A stretch of DNA of 39,548 nt from contig JASJCT010000054.1 in assembly GCA_030065855.1 (NCBI GenBank), positions 1-39,548 of the forward strand. Direction: 5' to 3'. The notes below the pieces were generated by a model. The model was not told the origin of the DNA. It saw only the letters and a list, made by a program, of their open reading frames with translations, and did no database searches. The position numbers were made by a program, and so were the translations under genes. Positions 1-8,587 of the stretch are shown here, piece after piece (position 1 is the stretch's first letter; the number at the start of each line of letters is the position of its first letter). The stretch comes from Myxococcota bacterium (lineage in GTDB: Bacteria; Myxococcota_A; Polyangia; JAAYKL01).

Positions 1-59
1 GGTTTGCACAGCAATGCGCTGAGGTGCTCACTACTGCTGATCGGCAGAGCCGAAGCATA

Positions 60-1190
60 TTACTTCTTTCCAGGGCCGCTGTCAGGACCGGCGTCTGGAT
101 CAGAAGAAAAGATCGTGCGCACCGGACGAAAACCGATGAAGCTGAGTCGCAATTCTGGATGGTTCCCACCGCTCCACGCGCTGCGGTTAGCACAGCCTTT
201 AGTACCAGAACCGCTTCCTGAAGTACCCCTAAGAGGATTTCCCGCCATATTCGCGCCAATCGGGTCGACCAGGGGCCCGGGCTTTCCTTCGTCGTGCTCC
301 AGGCTCAGCCCGGTATCGACATCGTTGATCCACTCCCATACATTGCCGATCATGTCGTACAGTCCCCAGGGATTGGGACGTTTCAGGGCCGCACGCTGCG
401 GGCTATTCTCCGGTAAAGTATTGTAACAGTACCACCCGATGGGGTCCACCACCGGCTCCTGGATGCACTCGCCGGTCCAATCCGTGGTCATGTCGCCGTT
501 GTGTGTGGCCGTGGTGGTCCCGGCCCGGGCAGCGTATTGCCACTCGGCGCGGGTAGGCAGGCGGTATCCGGGGCAATCGTACACGCCGGGGTACTTGCGC
601 ACGTTCGGGTCGCATTGGTAGGTATTCTCCCCGCATATCCAACCACCATCTTCATGGGGTTCTGGGCACCCCTCGCCGATTTCACCGGTGCAGTTTTCCA
701 GGGAATAGCAGGTATCCAATCCTTCCCTTTCCGACAGGGCGTTGCAATAGGCCAGAGCTTCGTACCAGTCGGCAGAGCGAAAGGGCAGGTCCGGATCCTT
801 GACAAAATCCGGATTGGGAAAGCCCACGGCTTCCCAGTCCGCCTGGGTCACCTCGGTCTGCTTGATAATAAATCCACGGGTTAGGGTCACCTCCACTTGC
901 CGCTCACTATACTCATTCCGGCAGGGTTCAGATGGAGGAGATCCAAAGATAAACGTACCTGTCTCAGCATTGCACCAGCCATCTGCACAGTTATTCAGAA
1001 TATCGGTATCGAACTCGGTGCTGGTGTCAATAATGATGCTGGTCTCGCTGTCTGAATCTGTATTGACAGTGTCGATGGCTTCGGTATCGGCAGGCACAGG
1101 GTCGGAACCACAGTGGCACCCGGTGATTCCGAAGCCGAGCAGTAACCCAAAGACGATCCACCCCGTGGTGCTATCAAATTTAGGTCCCAT
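60..1190 (-). CDS. FGE-sulfatase-domain (SUMF1-like) lipoprotein
   Basis: A 376-residue exported lipoprotein. Residues 1-25 form a signal peptide ending in the lipobox GITGC (lipid-anchored Cys25). A low-complexity Asp/Thr/Ser tether follows (about residues 33-65), then a formylglycine-generating-enzyme-like fold. That family is recognised by TEVTQADWEA near residue 113, the YEALAYCN segment, GYRLPTRAEWQYAARAG, GNVWEW and a C-terminal GFRPVR. Established FGE-like proteins include sulfatase activators but also many non-catalytic or other-substrate members. The usual RGGSW box is altered here to RGTSGSG, so sulfatase maturation is not assumed. The ATG lies 2 bp beyond the stop of the upstream zincin gene, which indicates translational coupling within a three-gene operon. 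It is the last gene of that operon. Probable location is the outer membrane or periplasm; the exact function is unknown. Confidence 0.85.
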   Translation of the reverse strand: MGPKFDSTTGWIVFGLLLGFGITGCHCGSDPVPADTEAIDTVNTDSDSETSIIIDTSTEFDTDILNNCADGWCNAETGTFIFGSPPSEPCRNEYSERQVEVTLTRGFIIKQTEVTQADWEAVGFPNPDFVKDPDLPFRSADWYEALAYCNALSEREGLDTCYSLENCTGEIGEGCPEPHEDGGWICGENTYQCDPNVRKYPGVYDCPGYRLPTRAEWQYAARAGTTTATHNGDMTTDWTGECIQEPVVDPIGWYCYNTLPENSPQRAALKRPNPWGLYDMIGNVWEWINDVDTGLSLEHDEGKPGPLVDPIGANMAGNPLRGTSGSGSGTKGCANRSAWSGGNHPELRLSFIGFRPVRTIFSSDPDAGPDSGPGKK

Positions 1191-1192
1191 GG

Positions 1193-2434
1193 CTAATGAT
1201 TCACTCCGCAGAGGTCTCCTTCTGTATAAAAATTATTGAATTCACTTGGACTCAACTTTGACTGTGCAGAATTCAGAATTGCCGTCCAGTAATAATCGCT
1301 GTCCGAGGCCCCGTCCCTGGGCCAGATGTCCCGTATCTCGTCCACGTCCAGTCGGTAGGTTCCCGAGTTCCATATTCTGTAGAAAAACGTGAGCCAATCC
1401 CACTCTACGCCGGTGTGGTTTGTCCCACTCACCCAGCACTTGGTCTCGTTCCACCTGCGTCGATCGGCCGGGTCCACCGGCGCGGGATCCTGCTTCGTGT
1501 AAGTGGAGCTGTATTTGATAGGCTGATAGTAGACGAATTTGTTGACGCTTTGGCCCCGATAATTGAACGTCGCCGTGGAGATAAAATGCGCCCATCCCTC
1601 TACTTGGGCCTTATGGATCTCTTCTTGGGATTGTAGACAATGCTCGTTTACGCCAGGGCCGTCCCCATCGGCGTGCTTGCAACTGCACAACTCCCCATTT
1701 ACCGGGTTGTAAAGCGAGGTCGACCCAGCAATCAGATGGTAGTTTTCCACATCTCCGAGCGCGTGGCCGACTTCATGGGCACAGGCAAACTTTTCATCTG
1801 TCGAGCTCTCCCGCATGTAGATGCATTTCTCGCTCCTGTCATACCGATTGCCGCCCTCTTCGATTAATTTGAATTTCAATTTGTAGTTACTCGGAAAACC
1901 AAGCGTGCTGTACTTTCTCATGACTCGGATGCCAACCGCGGTCGATCGCGTCTTTGCGGTTTCGCTTCCCTGGTAGATGTTGATCGGTACATACAACAGC
2001 GGCTCCGGGTATTCGGACGGCGCTGTGTAGTATGCATTGTACCACGTGTAGCTGGTGCTCGTACACGGTTTACTTGTCGACAACACGTAGTAATTCCTGC
2101 CCCCAGTCCGCTGAACCTTTGTACCGTAGCTTATTTTGTAACTGACATTCGGCCCAATATCCAGATAAGGCGTGCATCCGGAGGAGTCCAGATATCCAAT
2201 CCATAACGTGCTGGTGTACCCGGACCCCCACATGACCCTGGCGCGCGTGTACCTGGCATCATAGTAGGCTGTTCGCGACGTATAAATATCCTCCCCCCAG
2301 CCAGAATCGTCAAAACTCGCGCGAACATGCAGACAGAACTTAATCTTGTGCATGGCCGCTTCTGCGGAGACCGCAAATAACAGCGAAAACACAAACCCCA
2401 GCCTGACGAGACGTTGTATCGTTCTATCGCTCAT
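1193..2434 (-). CDS. Secreted HExxH zinc metallopeptidase (zincin)
   Basis: A 413-residue protein. The start at 2434 is chosen because GGAGGTG lies 6 nt upstream and because residues 1-27 then form a signal peptide (a hydrophobic stretch ending AVSAEA|A). A longer in-frame ORF reaches 2674 but would lie inside the preceding gene and lacks a signal. The catalytic motif HEVGH occurs at about residues 220-224 (ACAHEVGHALGDVEN), the HExxH helix of zincins. Several paired cysteines suggest disulfides and so an extracytoplasmic location. The N-terminal 200 residues are Tyr/Ser/Thr-rich and look like a beta-domain that I do not recognise. The gene overlaps the upstream lipoprotein by 11 bp and is followed 2 bp later by the FGE-like lipoprotein. 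I expect a secreted or surface protease of unknown substrate. The third zinc ligand cannot be assigned by eye. Confidence 0.75.
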   Translation of the reverse strand: MSDRTIQRLVRLGFVFSLLFAVSAEAAMHKIKFCLHVRASFDDSGWGEDIYTSRTAYYDARYTRARVMWGSGYTSTLWIGYLDSSGCTPYLDIGPNVSYKISYGTKVQRTGGRNYYVLSTSKPCTSTSYTWYNAYYTAPSEYPEPLLYVPINIYQGSETAKTRSTAVGIRVMRKYSTLGFPSNYKLKFKLIEEGGNRYDRSEKCIYMRESSTDEKFACAHEVGHALGDVENYHLIAGSTSLYNPVNGELCSCKHADGDGPGVNEHCLQSQEEIHKAQVEGWAHFISTATFNYRGQSVNKFVYYQPIKYSSTYTKQDPAPVDPADRRRWNETKCWVSGTNHTGVEWDWLTFFYRIWNSGTYRLDVDEIRDIWPRDGASDSDYYWTAILNSAQSKLSPSEFNNFYTEGDLCGVNH

Positions 2435-3435
2435 AACGCACCTCCTGCCGTTGACCGGCAACATACCGAACCTCGACCTCGTTCCCTTCCTCCTCCTCGA
2501 TCGCTTCAGAGACATCTTCCCCCGTGATGCGCCCCAGCGAGCGACCGTCTTCCCCCATAAGCTCGTAGGAAGCGTCGTCGAGCGATACCTCCTCATATTC
2601 GTTGGAGCCGTCGTTTTTGAGAACTCGGCCCAGCTTCCCATTCCCGGCCAATGGGTTGGCCGGTGTTGACCCACCCAGATGACCCCCTATGACATTGAAC
2701 AGGTCCCTTTCCAGAAACACCCGTACCATAGAGAAATTACGTGCGTGAATATAATAAAGCTCGATCGAGGATTCCGTAGGCCGGCGCGTCAGAGCCTCGG
2801 ATTCTGTACTGGCATCGATTTCCGTTATTTCTGCAAAAATGCGAACATGGCCGGGGCCGTGAATGGATTGTATCGGCAATGCATCAGCCGCGATCGACAG
2901 CTCTCGGGTCTCCCCGGGGACAAGCGTCAAGCTCTCGAGAGCCAGTTCGGCATGCCGATTGATCAACCCGGAGCAGGACGCCTTCAAGTCGACCATCAGT
3001 GAAATCTCCGTTCGATTTGTCACGGCATATGTGATGATTCGCTGTTGCCCCCTTGACCTCAACATTGCCTGGTCCCATTCCACTTCGACTATTGGGATTG
3101 TTTTGTCCCTGTCCACATCGTCTTGCGAAGCAGTTGTCGTCGTCCCATCTGATTGGAAAAGGGCGGCGGATCTGACGTCCGCCTCATGTTTCAACTTGGG
3201 TTCGGCCTCTTTAATCTGCAAGGAGGGCAGATCGGTCGAATATGATGGGTCGGATGGTTGGAATCGGTCGCCCCCTGTCTCATCCGTCTGCAGGCCCTTG
3301 GCGCGGGTCTTCGGGTCGACCGCAGACCCATCGCACCCAACCAGGCCAGCGACAATCAAACAAACAACGACAGCACCAAGGCTACACCTCTTCTCTTCTC
3401 TTCTCTTCTCTTCTCTTCTCTTCTCTTCTCTTCAT
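2424..3435 (-). CDS. Putative phase-variable lipoprotein (out of frame in this copy)
   Basis: The first gene of the operon. An ATG at 3435, with a good Shine-Dalgarno (AAGGGAGGAA, about 7 nt away), opens a frame that runs through nine AAGAG units (KRREE repeats) and stops at TAG 3384-3382 after 17 codons. The downstream frame encodes a continuous hydrophobic core and lipobox (GAVVVCLIVAGLVGC, Cys codon near 3335), then about 300 residues with Ig-like beta character and an acidic C-terminus. It is 1 nt out of register with that ATG. Removing two units (7) or adding one (10) restores the frame and gives a classic lipoprotein signal: charged n-region, h-region, LVGC. The coordinates therefore span a frameshift, and the length is not a multiple of 3. 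The in-frame fallback TTG at 3359 has no ribosome site and leaves an 8-residue signal. The mature function is not recognised. The OFF state could also be an assembly miscount. Confidence 0.7.
3388..3432. repeat. Pentanucleotide microsatellite (CTCTT)x9
   Basis: Nine perfect CTCTT units on the plus strand (AAGAG on the coding strand), placed directly after the start codon of the minus-strand lipoprotein gene. Pentamer tracts inside the 5' coding region are the known substrate for slipped-strand translational phase variation; the CTCTT tract in the neisserial opa signal sequence is the textbook case. Here only repeat numbers of 7, 10, 13 and so on join the ATG to the lipoprotein frame. 8 and 9 both terminate early. 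Confidence 0.95.
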
Positions 3436-3440
3436 AGCAT

Positions 3441-4041
3441 TTCCTCCCTTTTGTTCATCTCGCTTCTGGGCCCCCAACTGACCGCTTTTCCCACAAGCTT
3501 CTTACCCCAAACGCATTCATGCACATACTCGAATGCATCCATCATAAAATCCAGCGCACCTAAATCACAAGAGTTTTTTTGATGCGTTCACACAAAGTTT
3601 CGAACCAACACGCATAAATTAAGAAAAATACTTTCCGGCTGTAACAACAGTCCACCCGTCCCTTCCATAGATTGATCAAGAAACTGGGGATGGAGCCGTC
3701 CATGCGAGAGGTATACAGGAAATGGTTTATTGCATGAGCACAATCAGGCCATTATTTCCTCTTCCATCTCTTTGGGTGGGGTTTGCTCGAATCGACTGGG
3801 TTTGGCCCTTCCCCGCCGGCGAGCAGAGGTAACCCGAATCTTTGACCCGCGGTCAAAGAGGAGGGAAAGTCAGCCGGTAACCGTGTTTTGGCTATAAATT
3901 ACATCGTTTCACGATATATTGATCAAGCCTGCACATAGGTTTGTAGATGATTCTCCATCGGTTGTGGTTTATAGTATCTACAGGAACAAACAACCAATAA
4001 TTCGTGGGGATAACTAACACAGATGAGCTAAGAGGGTAACA
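3441..4041. other. Intergenic region, divergent promoters, no gene seen
   Basis: 600 bp between the minus-strand lipoprotein operon and plus-strand pepT. I see no credible coding sequence. It should hold the promoters of both transcripts. The only clear structure is a perfect short palindrome at 3840-3858. An AT-rich stretch with a TATAAA-like hexamer lies near 3892-3897. GAGGG immediately upstream of the pepT ATG serves as its ribosome site. Confidence 0.6.
3840..3858. promoter_or_regulatory. Palindrome CTTTGACC-CGC-GGTCAAAG, possible operator
   Basis: Perfect 8-bp arms separated by 3 bp, about 184 bp upstream of pepT and inside the only long non-coding gap near it. There is no T-run, so it is not an intrinsic terminator. 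Dyads of this size are typical dimeric-regulator operators. No cognate regulator gene is adjacent, so this remains a structural observation. Confidence 0.4.
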
Positions 4042-5295
4042 ATGCGTTTTTTCAATGATCCCAAAGAAATTCTGGAACAAACGACGCTCGTTGACAGATT
4101 CGTCAGCTATGTTCAAATCGACACGACTTCTAACGAAAAATCCGAAGCCTGCCCCAGCACTGAAGAACAGTGGGTGCTCGCCCGCAAGCTCGTGGAAGAA
4201 TTGCAAGCCCTCGGGCTCGAGGGCGCGGCTGTTGACGATAACTGCTATGTGACCGGATCCCTGCCCGCGTCCCATACCGATGCGACGACCGTTGTCGGTT
4301 TGATCGCCCATCTGGACACCTCACCTGCTGCGCCTGGGAAAAACGTCAGACCTGTTTTCCACGAGAAATACGATGGTTCAACAGTCGTGCTCAAGGACGG
4401 GGTCACCATCGCCCCGGACGACAACCCAACCCTGCTCGAGTGCATTGGCGACACACTCATTACTTCGGACGGCACCACCCTCCTGGGCGCTGATGACAAG
4501 GCCGGGGTGGCTGAGATCATGACCGTGCTTTCATACTACAAGGATCATCCGCAATTGGCCCATCCCGCGATTAAAGTGGGATTCACCCCTGACGAAGAAA
4601 TCGGCCGCGGCTCAGACAAATTCCCAATCGATACCTTTGGGGCAGATGTGGCGTTTACATTGGACGGTACCCATCCGGGTGAAATCAATATCGAGACCTT
4701 CAACGCAGATTCTGCCTTTGTGACATTCACTGGGGTCTCCACACACCCGGGAACAGCCAAGGGCAAGCTGGTCAATGCGATGCGGTATCTCGCAACATTC
4801 ATTGATAGATTGCCGGCCGAGGTGAGCCCGGAGTGCACTGAGGATAGGGAAGGGTTCATCCACCCGGTCGATCTCGACGGCACCGCTTCCAAATGCCGCT
4901 GCCATCTCATCTTGCGGGATTTTGACGAAGACAAGCTCGCCGCACTGGGCAAAACCGTAGCGGCCATTGCGCGCGACATCGAAACCGAAGAGCCCAGGGT
5001 TAAGGTGCAGGTGGAGATCAAGCGCTCCTACCCCAACATGTATCAGTTTTTAAAGGAAAAACCTGAAATACTAGAAAAGCTACAAGAAGCCGTGCGACAG
5101 ACCGGACTAAAACCCCAACTGGTGCCCATCCGGGGGGGTACGGATGGGGCCAATCTCACGCGAAAGGGCCTGCCGTGTCCAAATATCTTTACAGGTGGCA
5201 TGAATTACCACGGTCCCACAGAATGGATCTCCACGCGCGCCATGGGGCTTAGCGTGTGTACGGTCCTCAACCTGATGACCCTTTACGCGAAATAG
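4042..5295 (+). CDS. pepT: Peptidase T (tripeptide aminopeptidase, M20B)
   Basis: A 417-residue cytosolic metallo-aminopeptidase that removes the N-terminal residue of tripeptides. The length fits the family (about 400-420). M20 motifs are all visible: HLDTS at residues 90-94 (first metal His and catalytic Asp), LGADDKAG at 148-155 (bridging Asp), TPDEEIGRG at 182-190 (general-base and metal-binding Glu), TLDG near 206-209 and GGMNYHGPTEW near the C-terminus (last metal His). The start has GAGGG about 5 nt upstream and matches the usual PepT N-terminus. The next gene starts 12 bp downstream on the same strand, so the two are probably cotranscribed, although no functional link to the kinase is evident. 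Confidence 0.95.
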   Translation: MRFFNDPKEILEQTTLVDRFVSYVQIDTTSNEKSEACPSTEEQWVLARKLVEELQALGLEGAAVDDNCYVTGSLPASHTDATTVVGLIAHLDTSPAAPGKNVRPVFHEKYDGSTVVLKDGVTIAPDDNPTLLECIGDTLITSDGTTLLGADDKAGVAEIMTVLSYYKDHPQLAHPAIKVGFTPDEEIGRGSDKFPIDTFGADVAFTLDGTHPGEINIETFNADSAFVTFTGVSTHPGTAKGKLVNAMRYLATFIDRLPAEVSPECTEDREGFIHPVDLDGTASKCRCHLILRDFDEDKLAALGKTVAAIARDIETEEPRVKVQVEIKRSYPNMYQFLKEKPEILEKLQEAVRQTGLKPQLVPIRGGTDGANLTRKGLPCPNIFTGGMNYHGPTEWISTRAMGLSVCTVLNLMTLYAK

Positions 5296-5307
5296 CGACC
5301 CCTTGAG

Positions 5308-7218
5308 ATGACCGAGGACGGCCGGGACAAAAGAGTGCCATCCGCGTCAGATACCCGTCCCATCGAACAGCCGGGTCTGCGATTGATCGATGGCCGATAC
5401 CAGCTGCACGAACGGCTCGGAGAAGGCGGGATGGGCGCGGTCTATCGCGCCACCCACGTGTTGATGGATAAACCCGTGGCCGTGAAGCTCATCCACGCCG
5501 AGCTGGCCCAGATCCCAGAAGTGGCCAAGCGGTTTGAACGGGAGGCGCGATCTGCCAGCCGCCTGTCAGACCCACACTGCATCACGGTAACTGATTTCGG
5601 CCGCACCAAGGATGACAACACACTCTTTTTGGTAATGGAGCTCTTGACCGGCGACTCCCTAGCAGACAGGCTCGACACAACCGGGACATTGCCAGTGGAA
5701 AAGGCCCTGACCATCACCCGCCAAATTCTGCAAGCCCTTGTCCACGCTCATAGTGCCGGGGTTGTCCATCGGGATCTGAAGCCTGAAAATGTCATGCTCA
5801 CCTCCCATGGGGATGAGGTGGATTTTGCCAAGGTGTTCGACTTTGGCATTGCCAAGCTCGCCACAGGAACCGATCCCAATGAAAACCTAACCCGAGCCGG
5901 ACTGATCGTGGGCACCCCTGCGTACCTGTCCCCAGAGCAAGCGCTCGGCGAGCCCGCGGATCATCGAGCCGACCTGTATGCGGTCGGCGTCATGCTCTAT
6001 GAAATGCTGACAGGGGACAAGCCGTTTTACGGCGAGTCTGCCATGGATATCATCTCATCCCACATCTCATCACCTGTGCCGTCACTCCAGCCCGCCACTG
6101 TTTATCCCAGGGGGGTACAGGCCATTATCGATCGGGCCATGGCAAAACGTCCGGCAGATAGGTTCCCTGCAGCAGCTGCGTTTATCGAAGCACTCGACGC
6201 GATCGACCCGGATGAAGTGCAGCAGAGCCCCCACGCCCTGTTCACACCAAGGGCACTCGCGACCCGGGTCAGGCCGGCGGTTGTGCGGACAAATCACTTG
6301 CTTAAGGGCGCTTCTTCAGCAGTTCAGTCCTACCTCAAGGGCCTTGCCCCACCCCATCGACGCCTGATAAAAGGCCTCACCGCCGTTATCGGCCTTGCCC
6401 TGGTAATCGGAATTTTCGCAGCCCTCATCCAAGAGGACAACACCTTTGATGCCCCGGTGCCAGTAGCAGTCGTCGAAGCCCCGGGTGTGGACGAAGAAAG
6501 CATCAAAGCGATCTTCAGCAAAGCCGAGGCAGAAATCAAGGCCGGACTTCCCCAAAAAGCCATTGCGACCTTAAAGCCAGCGCTCGAGCAAAGCCCTGAG
6601 CAACCCATTGGCCACCTCCTTATCGGACACGCGGCCTTCCTCGCCGAAAATCGCACTGCAGCGATGGCATCATATAGTAAAGCCCTTTCCTACGATCCAT
6701 CGCTTGTGCGCGATGTGCGCCTGGGCACCTACCTGGAAGAGGGGCTAAAGTGGGCGGGCTCCAGGAAACAAGCCGCCCAACTTCTTGTGGATTACGGGGG
6801 AGAAAAAGGCGTGGCAATTCTGGCGTCCCGAGCCAATACTGCCCAGGCGTCGGGGGACGAACGGAATGTGGCCCGCCAGGCCCTTATCGCAGCCGGCAAA
6901 GAAGACACCATCGATTGGCTGGCCAGTCTGACCGCAGATTTTAATGAATACAAGACATGTAAGAAGCAAAAGAAAATCATCGCACAAATGGAGCAAACAG
7001 GGGACCCGCGGTTCCTCCCATTGCTAGAGGAAAATCGAGTTCTGCCTGCCCAAAAAAAGTCGAGAAGAGGACTCATCAACAAACTAAAACGCGTGTTTAA
7101 AAGAGGTCGCCGGCAAAATAAAGAAGAAGAAAAACGCCTAAAATGCATTTCTCCAGATGTGCGGCGAGCCATTAAAACCTTGACTGCTATTCAAAAACGC
7201 ACCAAAAGCCACCCATGA
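5308..7218 (+). CDS. Transmembrane Ser/Thr protein kinase (PknB-type) with C-terminal repeat region
   Basis: 636 residues. The N-terminal eukaryotic-like kinase domain (about 31-300) is complete: glycine loop GEGGMG at 38-43, invariant Lys60 (VAVKL), HRDLKPEN at 154-161 with catalytic Asp156, DFG at 178-180, GTPAYLSPEQ activation segment and APE-equivalent. A single membrane helix at about 354-374 separates it from a C-terminal, probably periplasmic region whose alpha-helical pattern (residues ~395-490) resembles TPR units. The basic C-terminal tail is rich in Lys/Arg. Such kinases sense extracytoplasmic signals and phosphorylate cytosolic targets, and they are numerous in Myxococcota. The stop overlaps the ATG of the next membrane protein (ATGA), so the two are translationally coupled. 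The ligand and targets are unknown. Confidence 0.92.
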   Translation: MTEDGRDKRVPSASDTRPIEQPGLRLIDGRYQLHERLGEGGMGAVYRATHVLMDKPVAVKLIHAELAQIPEVAKRFEREARSASRLSDPHCITVTDFGRTKDDNTLFLVMELLTGDSLADRLDTTGTLPVEKALTITRQILQALVHAHSAGVVHRDLKPENVMLTSHGDEVDFAKVFDFGIAKLATGTDPNENLTRAGLIVGTPAYLSPEQALGEPADHRADLYAVGVMLYEMLTGDKPFYGESAMDIISSHISSPVPSLQPATVYPRGVQAIIDRAMAKRPADRFPAAAAFIEALDAIDPDEVQQSPHALFTPRALATRVRPAVVRTNHLLKGASSAVQSYLKGLAPPHRRLIKGLTAVIGLALVIGIFAALIQEDNTFDAPVPVAVVEAPGVDEESIKAIFSKAEAEIKAGLPQKAIATLKPALEQSPEQPIGHLLIGHAAFLAENRTAAMASYSKALSYDPSLVRDVRLGTYLEEGLKWAGSRKQAAQLLVDYGGEKGVAILASRANTAQASGDERNVARQALIAAGKEDTIDWLASLTADFNEYKTCKKQKKIIAQMEQTGDPRFLPLLEENRVLPAQKKSRRGLINKLKRVFKRGRRQNKEEEKRLKCISPDVRRAIKTLTAIQKRTKSHP

Positions 7219-7880
7219 TACTCCACGGTCTGAAGCTATTGCTCTTTCCCAAACGCACGTGGCCCCGCGCTGTGAAAAGTGCGCCAAAATCAGCGGGATG
7301 GCTGGTTGCGGCTGCGCTGACAGCCGCTGTGTGGCCGGCCGCTGCAGTGGTGGCAGGACATCTCGGCTCTGCCCTGCTAGGCCTGGTTGAAATGCCCCTG
7401 GCGGTGATTCGCGCCACGGTCGGATTCATTTCTGTCGCCGGCAGTGCACTCGTCATGGCACCAGCCCTCTTGCTGTTACTTCTCACCGTGGCCGATGCAG
7501 CTAGAGCCAATGTAACCCCTAGTCAAACAGGCCCGGTGGCCATGTGTATTTTATGGCCCACGTGGTTTGTCGGATGTGTGCTGGCCGTTCCGCCTTTGAT
7601 TGGGCTCGGGCCCGAAGTCGGAGAGATAGCTTGGCTGGCCATTGCTGCCCTTGTGTGCTTAGGCCTCATTCGATCAAGTGCGGCCGCTGCCCTTGAGATT
7701 CGCCGCCGCTGGAAGGATCGATTCGTCGTCCAATCTACCCTTGCCTTTACCCTGGCCTTTGCCCTTGTCGCCATCGCACCGGCCATGACCGTCCGATCCA
7801 TTCTCGGGGCTACCACGTCTATAGTGCCCAGCCAGGTGGAACGCCCTGCCCTGCCCCGCCCCCCAGATCCAAACTGGTAG
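7215..7880 (+). CDS. Yip1-like polytopic membrane protein
   Basis: 221 residues with about five to six hydrophobic segments (roughly residues 28-55, 65-95, 105-125, 135-155, 170-195). The layout resembles YIP1/DUF1282-type inner-membrane proteins. The N-terminus has the amphipathic LFPKRTWPRA element that these proteins often carry before the first helix. The ATG overlaps the stop of the kinase gene (ATGA), so the pair is probably made together, perhaps as a membrane partner of the kinase; that role is inference. No catalytic motif is visible. The stop codon lies inside the first copy of a 17-bp direct repeat. Confidence 0.6.
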   Translation: MILHGLKLLLFPKRTWPRAVKSAPKSAGWLVAAALTAAVWPAAAVVAGHLGSALLGLVEMPLAVIRATVGFISVAGSALVMAPALLLLLLTVADAARANVTPSQTGPVAMCILWPTWFVGCVLAVPPLIGLGPEVGEIAWLAIAALVCLGLIRSSAAAALEIRRRWKDRFVVQSTLAFTLAFALVAIAPAMTVRSILGATTSIVPSQVERPALPRPPDPNW

Positions 7881-7917
7881 ACATTAGCTTACCTAGCAAT
7901 TGGTAGACATTATCTTA
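7875..7917. repeat. 17-bp direct repeat, period 26
   Basis: TGGTAGACATTAGCTTA at 7875-7891 is followed by TGGTAGACATTATCTTA at 7901-7917, with one mismatch. The first copy contains the stop codon of the Yip1-like gene. No hairpin and no mobile gene is attached. It may be a partial tandem duplication or a remnant. Confidence 0.6.
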
Positions 7918-8007
7918 TTTAATTTTTTTATAGCGCCATTGAATAGATTGATTAAGTCGCCGGTTTAACCTAATGTTCAATGGAACGATCTTCAAGGAGG
8001 TGACAAA

Positions 8008-8568
8008 GTGAAAAAAATCGCAATATTAGCCATTAGCACCATCCTCTTGACGCCCTCGGCATATGCCCGGGAGGTAAAAGGCGCCAACATACCTGAAACC
8101 CTAAAAGCTGGCAGCGAAACACTGGTGCTCAATGGGACCGGTGTGCGCAGCAAGTTTTTTATCAGCGTTTATGTGGGCTGCCTGTATCTCAAACAAAAAG
8201 CGAGCGATGCCAAAAAGATCATCGCCGCTGACGAGGCAATGGCAGTGCGCCTGCATATTGTTTCAAACCTGATAACACCAGAGAAAATGGAAAAAATTAC
8301 CAGAGAGGGATTTGAAAAATCAACAGGTGGAAAAACAGCGCCTATTAAGACTCACATCGACAATTTCGTCAGCACCTTCAAGGATGGCATCAAGTCAGAC
8401 GATGTCTACGACCTTATCTACACGCCTGGGCAGGGAACTAAAGTTTATAAAAATGGCAAGCTAAAGACATCTGCAGCGGGCCTTGCCTTCAAAAAGGCCC
8501 TGTTCGGGATCTGGCTCGGCAGTGATCCAGTACAAAATAGCCTAAAAAAGGGCATGCTCGGCTCGTAA
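8008..8568 (+). CDS. Periplasmic chalcone-isomerase-like protein
   Basis: 186 residues, GTG start with an excellent ribosome site (AAGGAGGTG, about 6 nt upstream). Residues 1-20 are a Sec signal peptide ending AYA|R. The mature part matches the chalcone-isomerase-like family: LNGTGVRSKFFISVYVGCLYL near residues 42-62, a central TPEKM helix region and the C-terminal KALFGIWLGSDPVQNSLKKGMLG. Bacterial members of this fold are secreted and generally lack demonstrated isomerase activity; fatty-acid or small-ligand binding is proposed for the fold. The gene stands alone, with a 127-bp AT-rich leader and a palindromic repeat downstream. Confidence 0.85.
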   Translation: MKKIAILAISTILLTPSAYAREVKGANIPETLKAGSETLVLNGTGVRSKFFISVYVGCLYLKQKASDAKKIIAADEAMAVRLHIVSNLITPEKMEKITREGFEKSTGGKTAPIKTHIDNFVSTFKDGIKSDDVYDLIYTPGQGTKVYKNGKLKTSAAGLAFKKALFGIWLGSDPVQNSLKKGMLGS

Positions 8569-8587
8569 TATCCCCCTCAGCAACAAA

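Noticed and set aside
1193..2674. Longer N-terminus (493 residues) for the zincin
   Set aside because: The extra 80 residues overlap the upstream lipoprotein gene in another frame and have no signal peptide. The internal ATG at 2434 has both a signal peptide and a strong ribosome site.
2863..3582. Plus-strand ORF containing LFSSLLFSSLL repeats, reminiscent of an Opa signal peptide
   Set aside because: It is antisense to a well-formed lipoprotein gene, has no ribosome site, and its remaining sequence has no protein-like character. The repeat reads more sensibly on the minus strand, where an ideal ribosome site and ATG abut it.
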